A DNA stretch of 64,000 nucleotides from Actinophytocola algeriensis. GTDB taxonomy: Bacteria > Actinomycetota > Actinomycetes > Mycobacteriales > Pseudonocardiaceae. The DNA lies in contig NZ_JACHJQ010000004.1 of assembly GCF_014203735.1 (NCBI RefSeq), positions 248,001 through 312,000 of the forward strand, given 5' to 3'. Position numbers and translations under genes: made by a program. This document shows positions 1 through 7,960 of this stretch, in pieces (position 1 is the first letter of the stretch; the number at the start of each line of letters is the position of its first letter). Below the pieces are notes generated by a model. That model saw only the letters and a list, made by a program, of their open reading frames with translations. It did not search any database and was not told where the DNA came from.

Positions 1-147
1 ACGGCGGAGCTGGTGGAGCGCGAGGGCCAGTTCGGCGCCGGGCACTACCTGCGCATCACGCCGACGGTGTCGTGGAGCTTCAACCTCGACGGCGAGTCCC
101 CGCCCTACGACGCCGAGTTCTCCCGCACGGTCCACGAGGCGGCCTGA
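1..147 (+). CDS. C-terminal end of a truncated gene, product not identified
   Basis: The reading frame is open from the window edge to a TGA at 145-147 and gives the last 48 residues of a protein. The visible sequence (GHYLRITPTVSWSFNLDG, then an acidic-aromatic tail ending HEAA) is coding-like in composition. The YLRI-P-V pattern recalls C-terminal strands of FMN/F420-binding split-barrel (pyridoxamine-phosphate-oxidase-like) proteins, but this is a weak resemblance and I do not assign a family. It converges on the DUF899 gene, with 20 bp between the two stops. Confidence 0.6.
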   Translation, partial: TAELVEREGQFGAGHYLRITPTVSWSFNLDGESPPYDAEFSRTVHEAA

Positions 148-167
148 CCACGGGCTTCGACACGGGC

Positions 168-1004
168 TCAGTACTCGTCGTGGAAGCGGAGGTCCGGGCT
201 GCCGGCCTGCACGCCGAACGCCGTGGCCCGGCCTTCCGGTTTCTCCCACGGTTCCTGCCGGCCCAGGGCCGTCATGTCGAGGTAGTAGAGGGTGCCGCCG
301 ACCTGCTCCAGCCCGCGCGCGAACGTCGAGTACGTGTGGAACACCCGGTCCCCGTCCCGCAGGAACGCCGACATCCCGGGGTAGTCGCCTCGGCGCGCGG
401 GTGACCACTCGAACCCTTGCGCGGCCAGCTCGTCGACGGTCCGGTAGTTCAGCAGCACCGGCCGCACCCGCTCGTCGAGCGTCACGTGGTAGTCGTGGTT
501 GAAGTCGCTGCCGTGCGAGGAGTACCAGGGGAACGTCCACCCCATCCGCTCCCGGAACGGGGCGATCTTCGCGAACGGCGCCCGCGACACCGCGACGAAC
601 GAAGTGTCCCGCTGGTGCAGGTGCACGAGGTGGCCGATGTTGTCGGCGTGCGCGGAACAGCTCGGGCAGCCCGTGTCGCGCGGGACCTCGTTGCCGTCCT
701 CGTCGACGTCGTAGGCCCACATCAAGTGGTCGACGATCAGCTGGCGGCGTCCGTCGAACAGGTCGAGCAGGGTCGTGGGCCCGCCCGGTCCGTCGAACAC
801 GTACTCCTTCTCGACCGGCACCATCGGCAGCGAGCGCCGCGCGGCGGCCAGCTCGTCGCGAGCCTTGGTCAGCGCCTTCTCCCTGGTCAGCAGTTCCTTG
901 CGGGCGTCGAGCCACTCTTCGCGGCGCACCACTTTCGGCAGGTTCATGGTGGGTAGACCGGACGGCGGCGCGAAAGTCATCGCGCCGCCGCCGGAAAGGG
1001 TCAC
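168..1004 (-). CDS. DUF899 family thioredoxin-like protein
   Basis: Matches the DUF899 family: an N-terminal LPKVV-REEW-AARKELL-REK segment, then a thioredoxin-like fold with GCPSCSAHADNIGHL (Cys113 and Cys116 from the GTG start), and the family signature GW-FPW-SS-GSDFN-DYHV near residues 155-174. The CPSC pair sits where a redox CxxC would be. Members are cytosolic and biochemically poorly characterised; a thiol-redox role is an inference. The GTG at 1004 directly follows the stop of the SRPBCC gene. In-frame ATGs at 980 and 947 are alternatives, and family members usually begin near the 947 start. No start has a strong Shine-Dalgarno sequence. It is the last gene of a minus-strand run. Confidence 0.85.
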   Translation of the reverse strand: MTLSGGGAMTFAPPSGLPTMNLPKVVRREEWLDARKELLTREKALTKARDELAAARRSLPMVPVEKEYVFDGPGGPTTLLDLFDGRRQLIVDHLMWAYDVDEDGNEVPRDTGCPSCSAHADNIGHLVHLHQRDTSFVAVSRAPFAKIAPFRERMGWTFPWYSSHGSDFNHDYHVTLDERVRPVLLNYRTVDELAAQGFEWSPARRGDYPGMSAFLRDGDRVFHTYSTFARGLEQVGGTLYYLDMTALGRQEPWEKPEGRATAFGVQAGSPDLRFHDEY

Positions 1005-1652
1005 TCAGAGGGGGTTGCGCCGGTTGCGGTCCATGCCCGCCGGGTTGTTCGGCACCGACTCGTCGGGGCCTTCCGGCGCGGGCTCGTTCGCGAACGTCGA
1101 GCTCGTGTGCTCGCCCGCGAAGTCCGGGTCGCCCTGCGGCGGTACGCTCTGTGCCGGGCTGCCACCGCGCGAGGCCATGCGCGACTCGCCCTGCTGCGGC
1201 GAACGGTCGACCTCACCGCGCCAGCCACCGGTCTCGGTGCCGCGGTGCTCGATGAACTCCTTGAACCGGCCGAGGTCGCCCTGGACGCGGTGGCCGACGA
1301 CGCCGAGCGCCGCGCCCGCCTTCTCGGTCAGGTTCTCGGGCTCGAACTCCATCTGCAGGTGCACCCGCGTGGTGGCGTCGTCGATGCGGTGGAACGTCAC
1401 GACACCGGACTGCTTCGGGCCACTGACGGAACGCCAGGCCACCCGCTCGTCCGGGTGCTGCTCGGTGATCTCGGCGTCGAACTCACGCGTGACGCCGCCG
1501 ATCGTGGTGTGCCAGTGCGTTCTCGTCGCCGTGGTCTGCTCGATGCGGTCCACGCCCTCCATGAACTTCGGGAATGACTCGAACTGGGTCCACTGGTTGT
1601 ACGCGGTCCGCACGGGAGCCTGCACATCCACCGACTTTTCAATGGTGGTCAC
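1005..1652 (-). CDS. SRPBCC (START-like) cyclase/dehydrase family protein
   Basis: 215 residues. The first ~145 form a SRPBCC hydrophobic-pocket domain: the opening TIEKSVDVQAPV, the QWTQFESFPKFM segment and the RVAWRSVSG strand are typical of polyketide-cyclase/dehydrase (COG5637-type) proteins. The last ~70 residues are a low-complexity polar tail rich in Gly, Pro, Glu and Ser, probably disordered. The ligand is unknown; relatives bind lipids or act in stress responses. The start is a GTG at 1652 with a strong GGAGGAG ribosome site 7-12 nt upstream. The coding frame stays open far upstream, but that extension overlaps two other genes and is not real. The DUF899 gene follows without a gap. 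Confidence 0.85.
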   Translation of the reverse strand: MTTIEKSVDVQAPVRTAYNQWTQFESFPKFMEGVDRIEQTTATRTHWHTTIGGVTREFDAEITEQHPDERVAWRSVSGPKQSGVVTFHRIDDATTRVHLQMEFEPENLTEKAGAALGVVGHRVQGDLGRFKEFIEHRGTETGGWRGEVDRSPQQGESRMASRGGSPAQSVPPQGDPDFAGEHTSSTFANEPAPEGPDESVPNNPAGMDRNRRNPL

Positions 1653-1699
1653 TGGTTTTCTCCTCCTTCGATCGCGTGCATGGAAAGACGTTCCACGTC

Positions 1700-2062
1700 T
1701 CACCACTGCGAAACATGCTTGTCCTTGCGGCGTTTCCTGCCTGTGCCCGCGGTGAAGCCGTGCTTCACCAGCCGCGCTTCGGTCAGCTCGTCCGCGCTGG
1801 TGAGCGTGAAGTACAGGCTCATTCCCAGCGCCATCGCGAGCGCGCCGAACGTCCAGCCGACCGGCAGTGGTGTGAACAACGTCAGCACCAGGCCCGCCGC
1901 GATGAGCCACGGCAGTGCCTGCGCGGTCACCCGCAGTGCGAAACGCAGCAGCCAGCCGCGGTCGGTGGTGTCGTGCAGTACCCAGTCGCGGTACCGGTCC
2001 GGCAGGCGTCCGCCGTAGGCGTAGCGGACCCACCGCACAGGACCGGGTCTCGTCATAGCCAT
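1700..2062 (-). CDS. DUF5313 family membrane protein
   Basis: 120 residues. The N-terminal RPGPVRWVRYAYGGRLPDR followed by WVLHDTT-R-WLLR is the signature of DUF5313, an actinobacterial family of small membrane proteins. Two hydrophobic stretches (PWLIAAGLVLTLFTPLPVGW and GALAMALGMSLYFTL) form a helical hairpin. The C-terminus is basic (KRRKDKH). Function is unknown. The ATG at 2062 is chosen as start; a second ATG at 2056 is equally possible, and an upstream extension to 2095 is unlikely because it runs into the P450 stop. It is co-oriented with the P450 upstream and the SRPBCC gene downstream. Confidence 0.8.
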   Translation of the reverse strand: MAMTRPGPVRWVRYAYGGRLPDRYRDWVLHDTTDRGWLLRFALRVTAQALPWLIAAGLVLTLFTPLPVGWTFGALAMALGMSLYFTLTSADELTEARLVKHGFTAGTGRKRRKDKHVSQW

Positions 2063-2091
2063 GACGTGGGGGTACCCGCCCCGCACCCGGA

Positions 2092-3369
2092 TCAACGTGC
2101 TGTGGCCCGGAACTCCAGGTGGAAGTTGTCCAGTGTCCCGGGCAGGTGCGTGCGGTCGCGCAGACCGTGGTCACCGACCAGCTCGTACTCACGGTGCGTG
2201 CGCATGGCGGCGAGCATCGTGCTCGTCGTGTACAGCACCAGGTTCCGGCCAGGGCACTGGCCGGGGCCGCCGCTGAACGGCACCAGCGCGGGCTGTGACT
2301 GTGCGCGCCCGTCCAGCCACAGGTCCGGTTCGAACCGGTTCGAGACCGCGCGGTGGAAGTACGGCGCGAACACGAGCACCGTGGTGTTCTCCGGCAGACC
2401 CCAGATCTGTGTCGTGGTCTCGCGCAGTATGGCCGGTGTCGTCGGCCACAGCCGCAACGTGTCCAGCACGCACGCCCGCAGGAACGGCAGCCGCGCGGGC
2501 TCGCCGGTGTCGGTCTCGGCACGGGCGGCGGCGTCCGGGTGGGTGGCGAGCACGGCGAGCGTGCGCATGATCGCCATGCCGGCCGCGTCGAACGCGAACA
2601 GCCAGTGCGGCACCTGCCCGACCGGATCAACCTCGGTGTCGACGCCGTGTGACAACCCGGCGGCGACCGTGTCCGGGTCGGCACGCGCGACGTGCGCGCG
2701 GAGGCGTTCGGTGAACTCGGACAGCAGCCGGGGCCGCCTCGGCGCGAGCCAGGCCCAGTTCGCGGTGCGGCGCAAGCGGTCCAGCAGCTCGGTGAGCCGC
2801 ACGTCGTCGCGCGCTGCGTCGCCGAGCACGATCCGGCGGACCACCCGTTGCCACGTGGCGTCGAACCTGTCCCAGTCGAGGGTGCTGCCGGACAGCGCCG
2901 CCGCCTCCTCGGTGACGACGCGGTGGATCGGCTCCGCGAGGTGGTGCAGCGGGCGCCCGGTGTCGAGCGCCTTCTCGTTGGCGGCACGGCGTTTCGCGCG
3001 TACCCGCTCGTCGCGGGTGATCAATACGGCGTGCGGCTGGAAGTGTTTCAGCGCACCGACCTTGTCCGTGCTCGCCGGGGTGAACGGGTCGGGCGTCCCG
3101 GCCAGCAGGGCACCGACGTCCGCCGGCGACAGCACGACCGCGACCTCCCGGCCGGGCACGCGCAGCGCGAGCGGCGCGTCGCCGTAGCGGTCGCGGAGCC
3201 GCGTGATCTCCCGGACCGCGCGCTCGTCGCCGCCGAGCAGCCCGACGAGCCCCATGAGCGGCGGCCGTCGCTTGATGACACCGCCCGCGATGATCGGCAG
3301 CAGCACGGCGGGCAGCAGGCGTGCCGTGTCGGCGGCGGACGCGCGGGTGGCTGTGGTCGTGCTGGTCAC
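2092..3369 (-). CDS. cytochrome P450 with atypical K-helix and I-helix motifs
   Basis: 425 residues, GTG start. The heme-binding loop FSGGPGQCPGRN is clear (Cys372 axial ligand). The I-helix reads FDAAGMAIMRTLAVL (about 260-274), so it lacks the usual acidic residue-Thr pair used for O2 activation. The K-helix ExxR is replaced by Asp-Thr-Leu-Arg (303-306). The N-terminus has a hydrophobic segment (LLPAVLLPIIAGGVI) that may touch the membrane. No ferredoxin or reductase gene is adjacent. The substrate cannot be told. The downstream DUF5313 and SRPBCC genes suggest a stress or envelope-lipid context, not a biosynthetic cluster. An oxidase, peroxygenase or non-canonical isomerase activity is conceivable. 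Confidence 0.88.
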   Translation of the reverse strand: MTSTTTATRASAADTARLLPAVLLPIIAGGVIKRRPPLMGLVGLLGGDERAVREITRLRDRYGDAPLALRVPGREVAVVLSPADVGALLAGTPDPFTPASTDKVGALKHFQPHAVLITRDERVRAKRRAANEKALDTGRPLHHLAEPIHRVVTEEAAALSGSTLDWDRFDATWQRVVRRIVLGDAARDDVRLTELLDRLRRTANWAWLAPRRPRLLSEFTERLRAHVARADPDTVAAGLSHGVDTEVDPVGQVPHWLFAFDAAGMAIMRTLAVLATHPDAAARAETDTGEPARLPFLRACVLDTLRLWPTTPAILRETTTQIWGLPENTTVLVFAPYFHRAVSNRFEPDLWLDGRAQSQPALVPFSGGPGQCPGRNLVLYTTSTMLAAMRTHREYELVGDHGLRDRTHLPGTLDNFHLEFRATAR

Positions 3370-3376
3370 GTGCGCG

Positions 3377-3874
3377 TCACCCCATGCTCGAGAGCGCGGT
3401 CATCAGGCCGGCCACCACCTCGGGGTGGCCGAGCGGCAGGGGCGGTTCGACGCGGTCGGTCGGGCCGGGGTGGCTGCGCGCCACGACCCGCACCTCGATG
3501 TCGGTGTCCGCGGGCGGGTCCCCGTCGTCCGGCGGGTCGACCAGCAGCACCGACGTCACGATGTCGCTGTACTGGCGGGCGAGGGCCATGGCCGAGTCGC
3601 AGGCCTGTCCGCTCGCCACCAGGTTCGCCGTCGCGCGCCGCTCGGCGAGCGTCTCGAACACGTCCTCGACGTCCTCCACGGACCGCCTGCCCGCGGGGAC
3701 GCGGCACCACGCCACCTGGAAGTGGTCGGCGAGCCGGTCCCAGGTCGGCGGCAGCTCGTCGTGCCGCGCCGTGCCAGCCGGGTCGATCACCACCAGCGCG
3801 GGACCGTCCTCACGTCCCGCCCACACGACGGGTGAGCCCTCCGCACGGGGGCCTTCCTTGTCGAACTCACGCAC
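3377..3874 (-). CDS. hypothetical protein, possible degenerate alpha/beta-hydrolase fold
   Basis: About 165 residues. The middle segment (TANLVASGQACDSAMALARQYSDIVTSVLLVDPP) looks like the nucleophile-elbow and following helix-strand of an alpha/beta hydrolase, but no Ser sits in a G-x-S-x-G motif, so hydrolase activity is doubtful. I do not recognise the family. The GTG at 3874 is chosen because a GAGGTG lies 7-12 nt upstream; a GTG at 3883 and a TTG at 3919 are alternatives. It sits between the ligase gene and the P450 gene, 7 bp from the P450 start, so the three are likely cotranscribed. Confidence 0.65.
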   Translation of the reverse strand: MREFDKEGPRAEGSPVVWAGREDGPALVVIDPAGTARHDELPPTWDRLADHFQVAWCRVPAGRRSVEDVEDVFETLAERRATANLVASGQACDSAMALARQYSDIVTSVLLVDPPDDGDPPADTDIEVRVVARSHPGPTDRVEPPLPLGHPEVVAGLMTALSSMG

Positions 3875-3925
3875 CGGTATCACCTCGGCGGTAGGGATAC
3901 CGCCCGCCCACGTCGGCAAACGTGG

Positions 3926-4792
3926 TCACCGGGTTTCGCGGACGACCTCCGCCGGTGGCCGGTCGGTGCGCAGCCCGCCGAAGCGGGGGTGGCGCAGCCT
4001 GCCGTCCCGGGTCCACTCGCTGAAACCCACGTGCACCACCAGTTCCGGCCGGATCCAGTGCGCCGTCGGTTCCGGCACCGGGTCGGCGAACGGCGAGGAG
4101 TCCCGCGCCATGGTGTCCATGCGGGCACGCAGCGCACGCAGCGTGGCGTGGTCGTAGCCGGTGCCGACCTTGCCCGCGTACCGCAGCGCGCCGTTCTCGT
4201 GGTAGCCGACGATCAGCGCGCCGAACCCGGCCCGTGAGCCCTGCGGCTCGGTGAACCCGCCGACGACGAACTCCTGGCCGCGCACGCACTTGAACTTGAG
4301 CCAGTCGGCGGACCGTCCGCCTACATAGGGCGAGTCGGCGCGCTTGGCGATCAGTCCTTCCCAGCCGCTGTCGCACGCGTGCTGGTAGTACTCCTCGCCC
4401 TCGGCGTCGCGGTGCTCGGAGTAGCGCAGCGACCCGTCGTAGCGGAAGGCGGTGCGCAGGATCTCCTTGCGCTCCCGCAGCGGACGGCCGGTCAGATCGG
4501 TGCCCTCGAAGGACAGCAGGTCGAACAGGTAGTACCGGACGGCCCCGTCGTCCGCACGGACGATCTCGCCGTCGGTGATGAAGCGGTCCGTGCCCGCCCC
4601 GCCGAGTGCTTCCACCAGTTCGGGGTAGCCCTCGTCGAGGCGCTTGTGGGTGCGGGACCACAACTGTGGCCGCCACCCGTCACGGATGGACAGGGCGCGT
4701 ACCCCGTCCAGCTTCCGTTCGAACAGCCAGTCGTCGTCGGAGAAACGGCGATCGGTCGGCGTTGCGAGCATCAACTCGGGCGGATCGATCAT
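3926..4792 (-). CDS. ATP-dependent DNA ligase, LigD-type ligase domain protein
   Basis: 288 residues holding the adenylation and OB-fold domains of an ATP-dependent ligase. Motif I is ERKLDGVRA (Lys27 is the adenylated lysine), motif III DGEIV / YYLFDLL, motif IV EGLIAKR, motif V DWLKFKC. The OB part ends with FGGLRTDRPP-EVV. The protein resembles the ligase domain of LigD, with no polymerase or nuclease domains, and no Ku gene lies in this window. Stand-alone copies in actinobacteria may seal breaks in stress or stationary phase; that role is inferred. The start is the ATG at 4792. A 545-bp intergenic stretch with repeats lies upstream. Confidence 0.9.
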   Translation of the reverse strand: MIDPPELMLATPTDRRFSDDDWLFERKLDGVRALSIRDGWRPQLWSRTHKRLDEGYPELVEALGGAGTDRFITDGEIVRADDGAVRYYLFDLLSFEGTDLTGRPLRERKEILRTAFRYDGSLRYSEHRDAEGEEYYQHACDSGWEGLIAKRADSPYVGGRSADWLKFKCVRGQEFVVGGFTEPQGSRAGFGALIVGYHENGALRYAGKVGTGYDHATLRALRARMDTMARDSSPFADPVPEPTAHWIRPELVVHVGFSEWTRDGRLRHPRFGGLRTDRPPAEVVRETR

Positions 4793-4966
4793 CTCTCGTC
4801 TCGGGGGGTGATCGGCGGGGAAGAATATGCAAATTGCATACCCGGGGTTGCGGATTGTAAACGCTCCGCGCCATCACGTCACTACCGCCCCAGGCGGCTT
4901 GCTGGTCAGGTTCGCCGGCCATGCGCGGAATGCCCCGGGAGACGCTGTCGAGACAGCTGCGATGCC

Positions 4967-5104
4967 ATGAAGGACCCCTTCGTAACGCCCGCCTGCGATG
5001 AAGGACCCCTTCGTTGCGTTCACCGTGATGAAGGGCCCCTTCATTGCGTGCGGTGTGACGAAGGGCCCCTTCATTGCGTGCGGTGTGATGAAGGGGTCCT
5101 TCAT
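4967..5104. repeat. tandem array of five 30-bp palindromic units (ATGAAGGRRYCCCTTCAT type)
   Basis: Five copies of a palindrome of the form gATGAAGGRSCCCTTCRT start at 4967, 4998, 5028, 5058 and 5088, a period of 31, 30, 30 and 30 bp. The linkers between palindromes are similar but not identical (TTGCGTGCGGTG type), so this is a tandem repeat and not a set of spacers. The same unit with the same 30-bp period recurs at 26251-26332. The 30-bp period equals ten codons and leaves an open frame on the minus strand, yet no start or family supports a protein. It lies upstream of the ligase gene and downstream of the DUF2252 gene. Confidence 0.85.
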
Positions 5105-5337
5105 GCCATCGGGCCACGTCCTGAAAGCGCCTTTCACGGCATGAAGGCCAACCGAGCACGGGGCGGAAGCCCGTAGGGAGGTCGACGGGATGGCAGGCAG
5201 ACCCGCACCCAACCGCAGCCAAACAACGCCCCCGCCACCCCGGAGACCTGCCCCTCCGGCGAGGAGCCCCCGGAGGGCACAAGCCACCCATCGAAGACAC
5301 CCCTCAGCAGACAACCCGAATCATCGGCGGCGCGGCG
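5105..5337. repeat. intergenic mosaic with TGAAAGCGCCTTTCA palindrome and block shared with 10.1 kb
   Basis: After the 30-bp array comes a CTGAAAGCGCCTTTCA palindrome (5121-5136), the second repeat family of this window. Positions 5243-5264 match 10138-10159 perfectly in inverse orientation over 22 bp, and 5190-5198 (GGCAGGCAG) starts a block resembling 55918-55950. A CCCTCCG/CGGAGGG stem lies at 5252-5277. No plausible coding sequence is present; the stretch is the 3' flank of the DUF2252 gene and may end its transcription. Confidence 0.6.
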
Positions 5338-6666
5338 TTAGATTCCGGGGATCTGACCGCCGCGGAAGGCGTTCACGAACAGGCTGTGGTCTTCGCGGGT
5401 CTGGGCCGCGTACTTCATCGCGAACCTGGTCAGCGTCGTCGTGAACTCGTTCTCGTCCGTGAGTACCGACGCGATGGCCTCCTCGCTCTGGAAGTCGACC
5501 AGGGTCTGTTCCGAGTCGGAGTCCGAGACGCAGTGCATCTTGGCCGTCGCGCGGCCCAGGTAGTTCAGGACGGGAGCCATGTCGGCTGGTTCGGTCAGTT
5601 CCGACCAGTCCAGGTCGCTCGAGTACGGGGACAGCTCGGTCACCACGAAACCCGTGCCGTCGATGGACGTGTAGCCCAGCCACGGGTCCGCGTGCGCCTG
5701 CAGGGCCCGCTGCGACACCGCCGTCCGGTGGCCCTCGTTCTCGAAGTAGCCGTGGATGCGGGGCTCGTCGACGATGCGGCTCGGGGCGGGCACGTTGCCC
5801 TGCTTCATCGACAGGACCACGTCGTTCTCCAGGGCCTGCGTGTGACCCTCCACCAGCACGTTGTACGCGGGCAGCCCGGCCGACCCGATGCCGAAACCGC
5901 TGCGGCCCACCAGGTCCTTCACGCGGTACGTCCCCGCGTCGAAGCGTTTGCCTTCCGGGATGCTGTCGAGGTAGGACTCGAACGCCGCCATGGCCACCGA
6001 CTGCTCGGACCGTGACAGCTCGCGGACGCCCGGACCGCGGGAGAAGCGGCGTTCGTAGTCCTCCACCTTCGTCATCGTCGACAGCAGGCCGGTGCGGGTG
6101 CGCAGGCGGGCCCGCAGCAGGACCTCGTGCAGCGTGCCTTCCGTGCTGTCCAGCTGCAGCCGCACGCCCTCGTCGCCCGGGTTGTCGGCGAACGAGCGGA
6201 CCTGGTGAACGTAAGCCGTGAGAAACGTGCTGATCAGGTGGGCTATGTCGGCGTCAGAGATGGCCTTGCTCCACGCCATCAGTGCCACGCTCGCGGCCAG
6301 GCGTTTGAGGTCCCACGTGAAACAGCCGAGGTAGGCCTCGTCGAAGTCGTTCACGTCGAACACCAGCGTGCCGGACGAGTCCATGTAGGTGCCGAAGTTC
6401 TCCGCGTGCAGGTCGCCCTGGATCCACACCCTGCTCGTGCGTTCGTCGGCCCACGGGTCCACGTCCTCGGCCATGTCCGCGTAGAACAGGCACGCGCTGC
6501 CCCGGTAGAACGCGAACGGTGCCGCCGCCATCTTGCGGAACTTCCTGCGGAACGCCACCGGGTCCGCGCTCATCAGCTCGTCGAACGCGGCCACCAGCAC
6601 GTCCACGATCCGCGTCTGCCGTGCCTCTTCGCCGCGTTCGGTGATGCGGTCGATGACGTCATCCAT
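5338..6666 (-). CDS. DUF2252 family protein (kinase-fold-like)
   Basis: 442 residues, full length for DUF2252 (COG4320). The phosphotransferase-like loops are visible: GDLHAENFG (84-92), resembling the catalytic loop of aminoglycoside/choline kinases, and FDVNDFDE (103-110), resembling the metal-binding DFD. A FYRGS motif and a GSAGLPAYNVLVEG segment are also family features. It may phosphorylate a small molecule, but no substrate is known. It starts at an ATG (6666) and is not obviously in an operon: a STAS gene is 65 bp upstream on the same strand and a repeat region follows. Confidence 0.88.
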   Translation of the reverse strand: MDDVIDRITERGEEARQTRIVDVLVAAFDELMSADPVAFRRKFRKMAAAPFAFYRGSACLFYADMAEDVDPWADERTSRVWIQGDLHAENFGTYMDSSGTLVFDVNDFDEAYLGCFTWDLKRLAASVALMAWSKAISDADIAHLISTFLTAYVHQVRSFADNPGDEGVRLQLDSTEGTLHEVLLRARLRTRTGLLSTMTKVEDYERRFSRGPGVRELSRSEQSVAMAAFESYLDSIPEGKRFDAGTYRVKDLVGRSGFGIGSAGLPAYNVLVEGHTQALENDVVLSMKQGNVPAPSRIVDEPRIHGYFENEGHRTAVSQRALQAHADPWLGYTSIDGTGFVVTELSPYSSDLDWSELTEPADMAPVLNYLGRATAKMHCVSDSDSEQTLVDFQSEEAIASVLTDENEFTTTLTRFAMKYAAQTREDHSLFVNAFRGGQIPGI

Positions 6667-6731
6667 GTCTCAACCATGCCATCTCCCGGCGCCGTCTGTT
6701 GATCTTCGCGCCCCCGGCCGGGCCGCCCGGC

Positions 6732-7097
6732 TCAGTCCACAGTGGACTGATCGAGTGCGGCAGGCAGGTCCGGGCTGAGCCGGAGCACGTCCCGCAGCCC
6801 CGTGACCGTCACCGGCCGCAGCACCGCGGGGTTGTTCGCGACCACGGAGAGCCGCGCGCCGCGGGCGGTGAGTGCCGACCGCGCGTCGACGAGGATCGAC
6901 AACCCGATGCACCCCAGGAACTCCACCTGCGACAGGTCGCACACGAGCAGTGTCGTCGTGGGGTCCGACAGGTGGGGCGACAGGCTGTCACGAAACGTGT
7001 CGGCCGTGACGAGGTCGATCTCACCGGCGACGGAGACGATCGCCACACCGCCGGTGACGGTTCTGCGGCGGATGCGAAGCATTGCCGAGCCAGCCAA
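6732..7097 (-). CDS. STAS-domain protein (anti-sigma-factor antagonist-like)
   Basis: About 121 residues, one STAS domain: strand VAIVSVAGEIDLVTADTFRDSL, then LLVCDLSQVEFLGCIGLSILVDA and SVVANNPAVLRPVTVTGL. In SpoIIAA-type antagonists the loop after the second strand carries a phosphorylated Ser (DSSGL); here it reads GCIGL, so the acceptor is Ile. A TTG start at 7097 is preferred because AGGAGG lies 7-12 nt upstream; the ATG at 7082 is the usual annotation alternative. It is divergent from the GAF-ANTAR gene (7213), so the two may share a regulatory region and act in one stress-signalling pathway. No partner anti-sigma kinase is in the window. Confidence 0.85.
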   Translation of the reverse strand: MAGSAMLRIRRRTVTGGVAIVSVAGEIDLVTADTFRDSLSPHLSDPTTTLLVCDLSQVEFLGCIGLSILVDARSALTARGARLSVVANNPAVLRPVTVTGLRDVLRLSPDLPAALDQSTVD

Positions 7098-7212
7098 AAG
7101 TGGCCTCCTGGGAACGAGGAAGCACGGCTGACTTCGTAACCGTGAAGATGGGCACACATTAGCAACACCGGAGGGAGTTGCCATCGACGCCCGCACCGCT
7201 CAGACTCCCTCC

Positions 7213-7959
7213 GTGCCAGACGACATCCTGAGCGTGGCGAGCGAGCTCGTCGAGATCACCAGACTGGTCGCCGACGACGATTTCAGTGCCACGATGGCCC
7301 GTTTCGTCACGCGGCTCGTTCGCACGGTGCCAGGCTGTGACGACGCCATCATCACGGTGCGGTCGGCGACCGGCGTCGAGACCGTGCACTCCAGCCGCGA
7401 TCTCGGGTTCGACCCGCTCGTGCCCGGCCCGATCGTCGAGGCGGTGACCTTCGGCGAACCGCGCAGGCTCGACGACGTGGCGGTCGACCAGCGGTGGCCC
7501 TCGTTCGGCACGCAGTTCGTCAACGCCGGTTACCGCAGCTGCCTGTGCCTGCCGGTGTCCACGCCCGGCGAGGAGACCGCGGTGCTCACGCTGATCTCCA
7601 AGGACGCCGACCGGTTCGGCGAGTCCGCGTACGACCTGGTGCTGCTGCTGACGTTGCACGCCGGCGTCGCGTTCGAGAACGCGGCGCTGTTCCACGACTC
7701 CCGGGAGCTCGTGACCCAGCTGCGGACCGCGCTGCGCACCCGGTCTCTGGTGGGCCAGGCGCAGGGACTGCTGATGCGGCACTACACGTACGACTCGTCG
7801 CACGCGTTCGAGGTGCTGAAACGCGCGTCGCAGAACAGCAACCGCAAGCTGCGCGATCTCGCGGCGCTGCTGGTGAAGGCACACGAGGACAGGACCTTCG
7901 AGACCGCGCTCGCGGACCTCGGCATGGCCGAGCAGGACGTGACCTCGCCGTCGCACTGA
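7213..7959 (+). CDS. GAF and ANTAR domain regulator
   Basis: 248 residues. A GAF sensor domain occupies about 10-165 (IITVRSATGVETVHSSR, FVNAGYRSCLCLPV). A C-terminal ANTAR RNA-binding domain covers about 172-235 (ALRTRSLVGQAQGLLM, then SSHAFEVLKRASQNSNRKLRDLAALLV). ANTAR proteins bind paired hairpins in nascent RNA and prevent termination; the GAF signal here is unknown. The GTG at 7213 has no Shine-Dalgarno, while a good GGAGGGA lies 7 nt before an in-frame ATC at 7183, so a rare start ten codons upstream is possible. It is divergent from the STAS gene and its stop is 1 bp from that of the GT gene. Confidence 0.9.
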   Translation: MPDDILSVASELVEITRLVADDDFSATMARFVTRLVRTVPGCDDAIITVRSATGVETVHSSRDLGFDPLVPGPIVEAVTFGEPRRLDDVAVDQRWPSFGTQFVNAGYRSCLCLPVSTPGEETAVLTLISKDADRFGESAYDLVLLLTLHAGVAFENAALFHDSRELVTQLRTALRTRSLVGQAQGLLMRHYTYDSSHAFEVLKRASQNSNRKLRDLAALLVKAHEDRTFETALADLGMAEQDVTSPSH

Positions 7960-7960
7960 C

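Noticed and set aside
1653-2987. Extension of the SRPBCC gene to a 660-codon ORF
   Set aside because: The upstream part is an antisense or alternate frame of DUF5313 and P450; a strong ribosome site fixes the start at 1652.
3926-4792. Full NHEJ (Ku-LigD) locus
   Set aside because: Only the ligase domain is present; no Ku, polymerase or phosphoesterase gene lies nearby.
4967-5104. Possible CRISPR array
   Set aside because: Each unit is a palindrome with related linkers; there are no unique spacers of constant size and no cas genes.
4874-5314. A 146-codon ORF across the 30-bp array with MKGPF repeats
   Set aside because: The periodic peptide follows from the 30-bp DNA repeat; no ribosome site or homologous domain.
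5338-6666. DUF2252 as an aminoglycoside resistance kinase
   Set aside because: Only the loop motifs resemble such kinases; nothing identifies an antibiotic substrate.
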